Assembly: GCF_002741985.1 (NCBI RefSeq)
Contig: NZ_APHW01000022.1
Span: 124,001-188,000, forward strand
Direction of reading: 5' to 3'
DNA length: 64,000 nt
Source: Vibrio rotiferianus CAIM 577 = LMG 21460
Lineage (GTDB): Bacteria; Pseudomonadota; Gammaproteobacteria; Enterobacterales; Vibrionaceae
Shown here: positions 37,199-45,705 of the stretch, in pieces
How the letters are laid out: every line of letters starts with the position of its first letter
Position numbering within the stretch: the first letter of the stretch is position 1
The notes under the pieces: model-generated
Databases searched by the model: none
Seen by the model: only the letters and a program-made list of their open reading frames with translations
Told to the model about the DNA's origin: nothing
Position numbers and translations under genes: made by a program

Positions 37199-39304
37199 TT
37201 AATGTAAGTTTTTAGATTCAAGCCACTTTAGATGACTACTTAAACCATCTAGTCCAGGGTAAATAGAAAATCTATTGATACCATAGATAGATAATTGTTT
37301 TTTCAAATCGCTTCTGAGTGCATTTGGAATGATAAATATTTTCATCTGTTTTGATTTATAGGCAGCCATAAGGTTCGTATGAGCGGTAAAAAGACCATTC
37401 TGTGCGATTATTCTTGGTGTGAGGTTATCGGGAATGTATCTCCGAACATCATCGTGCGGCTTAAGGTCTAGAGGTGACTCATATTTTTCTATATCAACAG
37501 GGTCTTTTCGGTCAATCAGCACATAGATTGCTGAATCTGAATTTGTTTCTTCTTCAATTGCAAAATATAGTGCTATAAGCGGATTCTTCGACCAATCTAG
37601 CAGCCTTGTTGGTAAACCATGATGTTGTGCTAAAGCCAACCACTCCCAGTCATTTTTTGGGGTGTATTCTAGGTGAGGCAATGCCTGCTGCTTAAATGCT
37701 TTGAAAAGCCTTTTCTCAGCGTTAATCAACTCATTTTCATCACTATAACCTAACCGCATAATCGACGGCTCAAGCTTGAAGTCACAATCCTTAACTCCGC
37801 GATATACCGTATGCTCTGCATTCAGCTTTTGCACCTCAGAGTGGTAGTGCTCGAAGCTCTTCAAGGTAATGCGCTTCACCACATCAACATAGTGGGGAAT
37901 GTTTAAATTATATTCATTAGAAACTATATCCTCTTTAGTTATCAAAGCTGAAAAATCTTCTACTTCAAGGCGATTCTCTGCTGATTCAAGAATACTGTTT
38001 AAACCCTCTTCAGATAATGTTGGTATTCGCTTAGACCTATCAACCTTCTGACTAGCATCTATAAATAAAATAGGGGCATCAGCGTTGCGGTTTTTTCTAA
38101 AAACCAAAACACAGGTCGGAATAGATGTATAGGATAGTAAGTTCTCAGGCAGGCCGATGACCATATCGAGAAGCCCCTCATCGACCAAATATTTACGTAT
38201 TTCACCTTCGGCACCTCTTCTAAATAAGGAGCCTAATGTGGTAACTACTGCCATAGACCCAGTCTCATTTAACTGATAGATCATGTGTTGAATGAAAGCA
38301 AAATCAGCCGCCTTCTTGGGAGCAAGCAAACCAGATTCAGAAAATCTAATATCGTTCTGAAAGCTTTCTCTTGCCGACCAACGCATACTAAATGGTGGAT
38401 TAGCTACTACGGCATCAAATCGCTGATTGAGGTGATATGGTGACTCTAAAGTATCGCCATTTTTGATATCGAAGCGGCTACATGGAATACCATGTATAAG
38501 CATATTCATACGAGCCAAGTTATAAGTGTTTGAGTTGATCTCTTGCCCATAGAACTTTAAGTTTGGATTGTTTGTTTCTTTCGCTACACGTAGTAATAAA
38601 GAGCCGGAACCGCAAGTTGGATCATATACTGTTTCTATGTCTGGATTATCAAGGGTTACTAATTTAGCCAGTAACTTAGAGACCATTTGTGGTGTATAGA
38701 ACTCACCAGCTTTTTTGCTAGTACCACTGGCAAGCATACCTATTAGGTATTCGTAGGCGTCCCCAAGAATATCAACTTCATTGTTGTCCAAATGTAAATC
38801 GATACCATCTAATTGCTCAAGCACTTGGGCAATCAGCTTATTACGAGCATCTGCCGTTTTGCCTAACTTGTTAGAGGTGAAGTCTAGTTCTTCGAATAGG
38901 CCCTTGAAGTCATCAACACAACCTGAACCCATGCTACTTTGTTCGATGTCATAAAGAACATCATGCACAGCATCAAGAATAAACTCACCGTTAGCTCCCG
39001 CTTTAGCAAGCACATGAAACAGCCCAGACGGCTTAAAGAAATAACCTAGCGTGTTTAAAGCTTCTTCTTTAATCGCTTCTAAATGCTCTTGACCCTCTTT
39101 ACTGACTTCATCAATTTGCTCGAATTGGATTCCGTTCTCCAAAAGCAATTCATTAGCGTAGTGATTTAGCTTATCTGATAGATATTTGTAGAATATTAGA
39201 CCACAGAGATAGCCGAGAAAATCGTCTGCTAACATGCTGCCACGAAGGGTGTTGGTTATATTCCAAAGTTGCTTATTTAATTCTTGCTGTCGTGGTTCAA
39301 TCAT
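37199..39304 (-). CDS. HsdM-type DNA methyltransferase fused to a C-terminal FRG domain
   Basis: 701 residues. 1-160: HsdM N-terminal helical domain. 160-470: N6-adenine methylase with AGEFYTPQMVSKLL, SAM motif DPTCGSGSLLL (228-238) and catalytic NPPF (302-305). From about 499 an FRG domain replaces the usual HsdM tail: VYRGVKDCDFKLEPSIMRLG and AQHHGLPTRLLDWSKNP (559-575). No HsdS or HsdR gene is nearby, so it lacks the specificity and restriction partners of a type I system. FRG domains are found in toxin and defence proteins. A stand-alone methylation-linked effector is an inference. Confidence 0.88.
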   Translation of the reverse strand: MIEPRQQELNKQLWNITNTLRGSMLADDFLGYLCGLIFYKYLSDKLNHYANELLLENGIQFEQIDEVSKEGQEHLEAIKEEALNTLGYFFKPSGLFHVLAKAGANGEFILDAVHDVLYDIEQSSMGSGCVDDFKGLFEELDFTSNKLGKTADARNKLIAQVLEQLDGIDLHLDNNEVDILGDAYEYLIGMLASGTSKKAGEFYTPQMVSKLLAKLVTLDNPDIETVYDPTCGSGSLLLRVAKETNNPNLKFYGQEINSNTYNLARMNMLIHGIPCSRFDIKNGDTLESPYHLNQRFDAVVANPPFSMRWSARESFQNDIRFSESGLLAPKKAADFAFIQHMIYQLNETGSMAVVTTLGSLFRRGAEGEIRKYLVDEGLLDMVIGLPENLLSYTSIPTCVLVFRKNRNADAPILFIDASQKVDRSKRIPTLSEEGLNSILESAENRLEVEDFSALITKEDIVSNEYNLNIPHYVDVVKRITLKSFEHYHSEVQKLNAEHTVYRGVKDCDFKLEPSIMRLGYSDENELINAEKRLFKAFKQQALPHLEYTPKNDWEWLALAQHHGLPTRLLDWSKNPLIALYFAIEEETNSDSAIYVLIDRKDPVDIEKYESPLDLKPHDDVRRYIPDNLTPRIIAQNGLFTAHTNLMAAYKSKQMKIFIIPNALRSDLKKQLSIYGINRFSIYPGLDGLSSHLKWLESKNLH

Positions 39305-39613
39305 GATTTTTCAGTTACGTATCGTTTAGTTGGCGGCATTGTAACTGAAATGAGAATTGAACTAGAGTGCATAGATCATTTTTAGATCTACGAAGTGGCT
39401 AGAAAGGTTGAGATTATCGGTGAAGCTGACCCCAACAATCGCTGATTACGTTAGAAAAAATTCCACAATTAATACAGCGATTTTTCTGTTACCCATAATC
39501 CGTGTGTGACCATCCTTTATGTAGTCAGTTGGACTAAACCGGCATTAGTAATATTTGTTTAAATGGGATTGTTCAGAAATGATAAGAGTAACAACTCTAA
39601 ACAATAAAGGGGC
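39305..39613. other. intergenic stretch upstream of the HsdM-FRG gene, with stem-loops
   Basis: No gene. Holds AATCGCTG/CAGCGATT pairing over a 31-nt loop (about 39433-39480) and a small hairpin AGAGT-AACA-ACTCT (about 39587-39600) directly before the group II intron. The promoter of the HsdM-FRG gene should be here. Confidence 0.4.
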
Positions 39614-41764
39614 GTGCGACGTGATGTCGTATGAAGCGCTGTTCACCGCTCAACGAGTGAACCATCTGTATCACCAGATGAACCTAGGAGCCTGAATAAA
39701 GTAGCGGCTCTGACAATGTAACTAAGGTTGGTATTTTCCAATCGGGATTGAAGTCGTGAGAGGACGATCCTCCTGATAACCACAACATCGGGTGAGTGCT
39801 AGGTAGTCAGCATGATGAACATAAGTGAATCCGCGTAAGGTGCGTTATGTTGTGAAACAGCGGAAGTGGTTAACACGCTGTAGCCAAAAGGCACGAGAGT
39901 CGGAAAGGGATTGCCCCATGCTCTTTCGTGATCGTTGAACTCTCCGCACCATAGCGGGCATCTAAACTGACATTGCGCGACATACGGAACACGGTAAGCC
40001 TGTATCACTCCCACTGGGAAAGTCTCTGCGACCGATAGTGATGCAGGTAGAGGATGTTGGAAAAAGCGAAGGCTGCATTGTAACGATGCAGATACAGATA
40101 CCTATCTGGCACGAAAGTGAGCTGACTTCCGACAGGTCTTCCGTTGCAAGAGAATTTGAAGAACTTTATTCAAGGAGAAACGCAAATGATGATTTCAAAA
40201 GAGATTAGTGCCTCTCCTGACAGTGCTCAGTGGCAATCCATAAACTGGAAAGCCGTTGAATCCCATGTTTTAAAGCTTCAGATGCGTATTGCAAAGGCAA
40301 CACGAGAAGGTAAACACGGCAAAGCGAAAGCGTTGCAGTGGATACTAACTCACTCGCGTTCGGCAAAACTTCTTGCTGTTAAGCGGGTATCTCAAAACAA
40401 AGGCAGTAAAACGCCTGGAATAGACGGCGTCATCTGGAACACGGATATGCGCCGTATGAAAGCAGTCAGTCAATTGAGCAGAAAAGCTTACCAAGCCAAA
40501 CCGCTCAAGCGTATCTACATCCCCAAGAAAAACGGTAAGCTCAGACCACTTGGTATCCCTTGTATGGTTGACAGAGCGCAGCAAGCGCTTCATCTTCTTG
40601 CACTAGAGCCAGTGTCAGAAACACTTGCCGACCCTAATAGTTACGGATTTAGACCAAACCGCAGTACTGCCGATGCAATCGCTCAGTGCTTCAAATGTCT
40701 GGCACTAAAGAAATCTGCACAATGGGTTCTTGAGGGAGACATCAAAGCCTGTTTCGACAAAATCGGGCATCAATGGCTTATGAACAACATTGCCGTAGAT
40801 AAACGCATGTTGGAACAATGGTTAAAGTCTGGCTTTATGGACAAAGGGCTGTTCTATCGCACTGACGAGGGGACACCACAAGGCGGGGTCATATCCCCAA
40901 CCTTGATGCTAATGACGCTTGCAGGACTTGAGCAACGCATAAAGTCTATTGCACTCAAAAGGGTGCTAGAGCCAACTTTATTGGATACGCCGATGATTTC
41001 GTCGTCACCTGTGCTTCAAAGGAAGTACTGGAGAACGATATCAAACCGTTGATTGCTGATTTCTTAGCAGAAAGAGGCTTAACACTCTCCGAAGAGAAAA
41101 CGCACATTACCCACATCAGCCGTGGTTTTGACTTTCTAGGTTTTAATCATAGGAAGTACAAAGGGAAATTGCTCATTAAACCGAGCAAATCCAACACACT
41201 ACTGTTCTTGACCAACTTGCGCGAACTCATCAAAAAGCACGCAACAATCCCCGTTAACGATTTAATCAAGTTAATAAATCCGAAACTAAGGGGCTGGTCG
41301 AATTACTATCGACACTGCGTGGCTAAACAGGTATTCGGATATGTAGGTCACAAGCTATTCCATACGTTATGGCACTGGGCTAAAAGGCGTCATCCAACAA
41401 AATCCAGAACTTGGATCGCCCTTAAGTACTTCATCAACCGTCAAGGCCAATGGCAATTTCACGGTTGGCAGAAGATCATGAATATGGATTGTCAGTTCAA
41501 TCTGTTTCAAATAGCCAAGGTGCCAATAGAGAGACATGTGAAAATCAGGAGCGCTGCTACGCCTTTTGATCCTCAATACCAAGAATACTTGGCAAAGAGA
41601 AAATCAAAGAAGCAATGCCGTAACTCTTGGCATGAGCCAGCTCTCGCTGCCTTATAAGTTGCTGGGTGCCAATCGGTGCCTTAGTGAAGGCTTGAGCCTA
41701 GTGCGGTGAAAGTTGCACGCTGGGTTCTTAGAGGGACGACCCTTGGTAACAGGTGTCGTCTACT
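39614..41764 (+). mobile_element. group II intron
   Basis: Starts GTGCGACGTGATGTCGTATG, the usual GUGYG 5' end, with about 570 nt of structured RNA before a reverse transcriptase frame. Domain V is clear at 41694-41727 (GAGCC-TAGTGCGGTGAAAGT-TGCAC... with GAAA loop), followed by a domain VI-like hairpin. The 3' end is placed near 41764 (CTACTCGAC) but is uncertain by several bases. It lies between genes, after a small stem-loop. Confidence 0.85.
40186..41657 (+). pseudogene. ltrA: group II intron reverse transcriptase/maturase, frameshifted
   Basis: The start at 40186 has AAGGAGA 8 nt upstream. The N-terminal RT segment is intact (SAKLLAVKRVSQNKGSKTPG, IDGVIW, NSYGFRPNRS, GDIKACFD, TPQGGVISP). 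Frame is lost around AAAAGGGTGCT (40957-40967); the catalytic NFIGYADDFVVTCASKEV continues in the next frame, then RGFDFLGFNHRKYKG, LRGWSNYYRH (maturase X domain). One missing G in AAAAGGG would explain it. No HNH endonuclease domain at the end. Not expected to be active unless shifted or supplied in trans. Confidence 0.85.
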
Positions 41765-41890
41765 CGACAAAGGTGAGTTTGCTGTGAATTTTTCTGACAC
41801 ACCTCTGGACACTATCTGCAATCGAAACAAACGGGGCGTCCACATATGGTAAAAAGCGACATCCAACCACTAGTATTGCCTGTCTTTGTA

Positions 41891-42030
41891 TTTCCCAAAA
41901 GCTTGAGTTAGTAGGTAGGAGTAATAACCGTAAATTTAACCTCATTTACGGTTGAATCTGAATTTCCCAGAAAACTGGCATGAATGGCGGTAATATTAAC
42001 CGAAAATTTAATAAAATTTACGGTTGAATC
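41891..42030 (+). repeat. two imperfect tandem repeats of about 70 bp, each with a palindrome
   Basis: Each unit begins near TTTCCCA and ends in a palindrome: AACCGTAAAT-8 nt-ATTTACGGTT (41926-41953, perfect) and AACCGAAAATTTAATAAAATTTACGGTT-like (41998-42025, one or two mismatches), both followed by GAATC. The role is unknown. Confidence 0.65.
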
Positions 42031-42043
42031 AGGTGATTGGTTG

Positions 42044-42211
42044 TTAACGCTGGTATTTTTTCTTCAGCTTTTTTAGCTCTTCTGGATTGTTTTTCTCTAG
42101 CTCTTTTTCATATTCATCCATATATTTCGAGAGCCAAATGTGAACGTTTTCCGAATAGAGAGTAAAAGCACCAATAGCTAAACTCAATGCGAATATTATA
42201 CTTAGAAACAA
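42044..42211 (-). CDS. possible 55-residue membrane protein with TTG start
   Basis: Minus-strand frame from TTG at 42211: LFLSIIFALSLAIGAFTLYS gives one membrane helix, then ENVHIWLSKYMDEYEKELEK and a basic charged tail ending KKLKKKYQR. GAGAGG lies about 9 nt upstream. No ATG is available, so the start is uncertain. Not recognised. A small hairpin GCTAG-6 nt-CTAGC (42246-42261) lies upstream. Confidence 0.4.
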   Translation of the reverse strand: MFLSIIFALSLAIGAFTLYSENVHIWLSKYMDEYEKELEKNNPEELKKLKKKYQR

Positions 42212-42490
42212 AATCTTAGTCCTCTCATGTGTTGTGCCGACGCGCTAGTTCGTACTAGCTAACAACTCTATCAATTCATCAGTTGTAACTGTTCGGTGTT
42301 TTTCATGAACCATTTTTCGTTTATAACATATACAGCAATACGATATTTGGGTTAGTTCTAGTGTGGCAAAACAAGCTTGCCACTAATTGGAAAGAGTATG
42401 TAGGCAACTAGCAAGCCTCGACACATTTCCGTGTTAAAATAATCTAATTACACCTATTGTGTAAGTGTAGTTAGATTCGGAGGTACTTTA

Positions 42491-42916
42491 ATGTTCAGTG
42501 CAGCTTATGAAATGCTTGGAGGTGATAAGCGTAAAGCTCAGAGCGTAATCGATAGCCTAAAAATTATTCGTCAAGGGCTTCCTGTTGAAATGCTGGATAG
42601 AGGAATGTTAACTCTTGGTCTGACTAAGACAGATTACGCGAAAATTATTGGCGTTAATCTACGTACTCTCCAGCAAAAAATGAAAAAGCCGAACGCAACG
42701 CTAAGCCCAACTGCCAGTGAACATGCTCTTATGCTTGCAGATATGGTCAAAGAAGCAGATGAGTATTTTGGTGATCGTGATGCGACATTACGCTGGTTAA
42801 ATAAACCCAGTTTGGTGTTTGAAAACGAAACACCACTTTCACTCTGTGACACAAAAACCGGTATCATTCTGGTGACAGAAGAGATCAATAAGTTGACGTA
42901 CGGATATACGGCTTAA
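42491..42916 (+). CDS. ParS/Xre/MbcA-type antitoxin (DUF2384), orphan
   Basis: 141 residues. N-terminal Xre-like helix-turn-helix (LTLGLTKTDYAKIIGVNLRT, then LQQKMKKPNATLSPTASEHA) and C-terminal DUF2384 toxin-binding part (ADEYFGDRDATLRWLNKPSL). Such antitoxins normally pair with a RES toxin that degrades NAD+. No RES frame follows: the next 225 nt (42917-43141) hold no supported gene. The C-terminal end FENETPLSLCDTKTGIILVT departs a little from the usual NxxLGGxxPxxLL form. Confidence 0.82.
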   Translation: MFSAAYEMLGGDKRKAQSVIDSLKIIRQGLPVEMLDRGMLTLGLTKTDYAKIIGVNLRTLQQKMKKPNATLSPTASEHALMLADMVKEADEYFGDRDATLRWLNKPSLVFENETPLSLCDTKTGIILVTEEINKLTYGYTA

Positions 42917-43141
42917 CTGGAAACCTACCAATGGTCTTGTCACAAAGCCACTTTTCTGACATAACAGGGAAAGTTGGTCCGCTTGGTTCTGCGACATAGG
43001 CTCTTAGACACACTATGATTGGGGGCAAGCGTGTTAGTTCCAGCCCATATAGCGTATCTCTGCCTTACAAAGTAGGCTTCATCCGGAAAGAGATGGCCAA
43101 TGGATCAACATATCAACCTGATCTTTTGAGATAAAAACATC

Positions 43142-43516
43142 TCAAGAAAAATCACCATACTTGATACGATTTAATGCATCTAAAACGCGTTTTAAATCGC
43201 CTTTAAGCACAACTTCTAGCGGAGTTAGACCAGATAGCGCTGGAATTGCGGAAGTTAACCATTCTGCTCTCAAACCAGAGTCCTCAAACACATCCTCCAT
43301 TTGCTCTTTTAAAGTAGGGTGTTGTGAAAGAATGTACTCTATAGACTTCGACTGGGTATCATCCTCAAGTTCAACTTTGCGTAAAGTCCATGAGCCATCG
43401 TTATTGTCGAGCCATTCGATTTGATCGCCTTCTTCCCATTGCAATTCTTCTTGCAGTATTTCTGGAATGTTGAAGAAAGCTTCACCATCACAGGTCTTCT
43501 CAATTTTAACTTTCAT
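43142..43516 (-). CDS. AbrB-like N-terminus fused to a ParS/MbcA-like C-terminus
   Basis: 124 residues. Residues 1-48 look like an AbrB/MazE DNA-binding strand-swap domain (MKVKIEKTCDGEAFFNIPEI, EGDQIEWLDNNDGSWTLRK). The C-terminal 45 (AEWLTSAIPALSGLTPLEVV, LKGDLKRVLDALNRIKYGDF) match the toxin-binding tail of DUF2384 antitoxins. No toxin gene adjoins it. The combination is unusual: a DNA-binding module of one antitoxin family joined to the binding tail of another. The domain calls are by eye. Confidence 0.72.
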   Translation of the reverse strand: MKVKIEKTCDGEAFFNIPEILQEELQWEEGDQIEWLDNNDGSWTLRKVELEDDTQSKSIEYILSQHPTLKEQMEDVFEDSGLRAEWLTSAIPALSGLTPLEVVLKGDLKRVLDALNRIKYGDFS

Positions 43517-43748
43517 TGCTGCTTAGAACCTTATTCTATTCACATGGTGATTTTATGACACGCTTACTCTAGTTTAGCAAAAACAGATTGCCACTAATTG
43601 GAACGAACATGCAACTGGCAAACCTACCATAAGTAACTTAAATTGCACTTATAGATAATTTCTTATACAACCACTACAAAAGTGAGTTATAGTGAACTTA
43701 TATAGCAGGACGAACCCAATAGTGACAAAAGTACATTAAAAGGCTCTT

Positions 43749-44084
43749 ATGAAAAAAGGTAAGATGGTAAAGGCACAACCTATGCCTGATTTGAATACCG
43801 AGTTCAGTATGGAAACGCTGGGGAGCGCCATTCGCTCAAAACGCACCGATAGAGGCTGGCGTATTGATGATCTCGCTTCAAAAGCCAACTTATCTCGTAG
43901 GACAGTCATGAAAGTAGAAAAAGGCGATACCAGTGTCACCTTTGCCAATGTACTCGTCCTCATGGACATCTTAGGGCTATCGTTACGCCTTATCGATTTA
44001 AACCTATTTGTTCGTCCACATAACCAAATAACCTCCCAAGCTGAAAACAGCGTGAGAGGCAATGAGGACGGTTGGTATGAGTAA
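43749..44084 (+). CDS. hipB: HipB-like antitoxin/autoregulator
   Basis: 111 residues with a Cro/CI-type helix-turn-helix: LGSAIRSKRTDRGWRIDDLA then SKANLSRRTVMKVEKGDTSV. It binds its operator and neutralises HipA. The first 20 residues form a polar extension. It overlaps hipA by 8 nt (ATGAGTAA). Upstream 43517-43748 is AT-rich with a likely promoter and operator near 43680-43705 (TTATAGTGAACTTATATAG). Confidence 0.88.
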   Translation: MKKGKMVKAQPMPDLNTEFSMETLGSAIRSKRTDRGWRIDDLASKANLSRRTVMKVEKGDTSVTFANVLVLMDILGLSLRLIDLNLFVRPHNQITSQAENSVRGNEDGWYE

Positions 44085-45483
44085 GTTACAACAGTTAGAC
44101 GTGTTTATCGGTACGAATACCAAAATTGGTCGTTTGACTCTCCCCGTCGGAACAGAAACAGAGTTCTCATTCATCTATGAAGAAGAATGGAAACACACTG
44201 GTTTCCCAATTTCGCCCCGCATCCTTTTCGATGATCAGGCTTCGCCACGTAGTATCGAGAACTATCTCAGAAATCTCCTTCCTGAAGGAGAAGCCTTTGA
44301 GGAGATGATACAAAACACCACGATCTCCAAAAGCAACACGTTCGGGCTGATTCGTAAGCTTGGTGCGGAAACATCTGGCGCATTATCTTTTCGAGTTCCA
44401 AACTCAGAACCTGAGGAAACCAGCTTTAGAGCTGTCCCTGATGATGAGCTCATAGAACGACTAGAGCGAAATCTATCGCCATTAGTGTATTGGGACGGTA
44501 AGGTTCGCCTTTCGGTTGCCGGTGTGCAAAACAAGTTAAACTTACTTAAGCGCGGTGATGAATGGGGATTTGGTGAAGGAAAACTAAGTTCGAACTACAT
44601 TCTGAAGTTTGAAAGCGGTAAAGCACCGTGTATTGCTGTGAATGAGTTCTTTTGCATGACATTAGCTAAGCTAGCAGGTTGGGACGTCGCTAATGTTGAG
44701 TTAACCCGTATTGGGAAGACTAGGACACTGATCATAGAGCGGTTCGATCGTGCCTATATCGAGGCTCGTGATGTCGTTCAACGAAAACATGTGATTGATG
44801 GCTGTCAGGCGACTGACTTACCTCCAGGTTACAAATACGAGCGTCAGAATGGGGATGAAGGCGATGGTGTATATACGCGTGATGGCGTTTCCTTCCCACG
44901 CCTACTGAGCGTCAAAACCATAGACACGGTAATCACCAACCTAAAGCTTACCCAATGGATGCTCTTTAATTTAGCAACACTAAACTACGATGCTCATGGT
45001 AAAAATATTAGCTTCTTCGTCACCCCTAAAGGCCTTGAACTGGCCCCTTTTTATGATTTAGTCAACATAGAAGCTATCGCTCAAGAGGGAGCAAAACGTA
45101 ACTCACGAAGCGGTAAATTGTCTGCTGATGAGGGGCGTGCCGCCAGTATCCCTCAATATTTTGCAATGTCGATTGGAGATTGGGAAAGTGAAGACTTTCA
45201 AAATCCACCGAAAGGTAACTTCAAACGCCCTATCACCAGCTATGATTTAGCTGAATTCGGTGCTCTGCTCGGCTATTCAGGCACCAAAATGGCTTCCATA
45301 ATTGCAGAGACCACTGGTGCCATAAAGAATGCCCTGAAGGAAACGGTTGGACTTACCGAAGCTCAAGGAATCGATGACGGAGAGCGTGAACACATAGAGC
45401 TATGTGTGTCACTCATCCAAACAGAGTGTGAATACTTGTTAGCGCAAGCCGACAGTGTGCCAGAAATGAGTGAGCTTCTTTAA
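44077..45483 (+). CDS. hipA: HipA family serine/threonine kinase toxin
   Basis: 468 residues from MSKLQQLDVFIGTN at 44077. Kinase of the HipA fold that phosphorylates glutamyl-tRNA synthetase or a similar target. Visible: autophosphorylation loop LSVAGVQNKLNLL (the Ser equals E. coli Ser150), catalytic NYDAHGKNISFF (Asp in HRD-like position) and metal-binding APFYDLVNI. No truncation. Translationally coupled to hipB. It ends 223 nt before the convergent 803-residue gene. Confidence 0.9.
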   Translation: MSKLQQLDVFIGTNTKIGRLTLPVGTETEFSFIYEEEWKHTGFPISPRILFDDQASPRSIENYLRNLLPEGEAFEEMIQNTTISKSNTFGLIRKLGAETSGALSFRVPNSEPEETSFRAVPDDELIERLERNLSPLVYWDGKVRLSVAGVQNKLNLLKRGDEWGFGEGKLSSNYILKFESGKAPCIAVNEFFCMTLAKLAGWDVANVELTRIGKTRTLIIERFDRAYIEARDVVQRKHVIDGCQATDLPPGYKYERQNGDEGDGVYTRDGVSFPRLLSVKTIDTVITNLKLTQWMLFNLATLNYDAHGKNISFFVTPKGLELAPFYDLVNIEAIAQEGAKRNSRSGKLSADEGRAASIPQYFAMSIGDWESEDFQNPPKGNFKRPITSYDLAEFGALLGYSGTKMASIIAETTGAIKNALKETVGLTEAQGIDDGEREHIELCVSLIQTECEYLLAQADSVPEMSELL

Positions 45484-45647
45484 TAGCAAATGCAGGGGCG
45501 ATCTTTAGCAATTTATAAACCATTTTTGGACAAAAGCAGGTTAGTATTATTGCTCTAAAATGTTTCGATCAGATTAGGAAAAGTATGCTAAAGCTAAAGG
45601 TTTCATCGTTTGATATAACAAAATCACTTCTGTCTATATAATTTAGT

Positions 45648-45668
45648 TAGGGGTAATAGCTACCCCTA
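45648..45668. terminator. bidirectional hairpin between hipA and the 803-residue gene
   Basis: TAGGGGTA-5 nt-TACCCCTA, 8-bp stem, in the convergent gap. Confidence 0.55.
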
Positions 45669-45705
45669 GCACATATATGCAACAATGAACAAAATGCCAA
45701 TGTAA

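Noticed and set aside
37199..39304. Complete type I restriction-modification locus
   Set aside because: Only the methylase-like part exists; no HsdS or HsdR frame occurs between 33000 and 45700.
42917..43141. Remnant of a RES toxin after the DUF2384 antitoxin
   Set aside because: Short frames here (MVLSQSHFSDITGKVGPLGS and others) show no convincing RES motif by eye.
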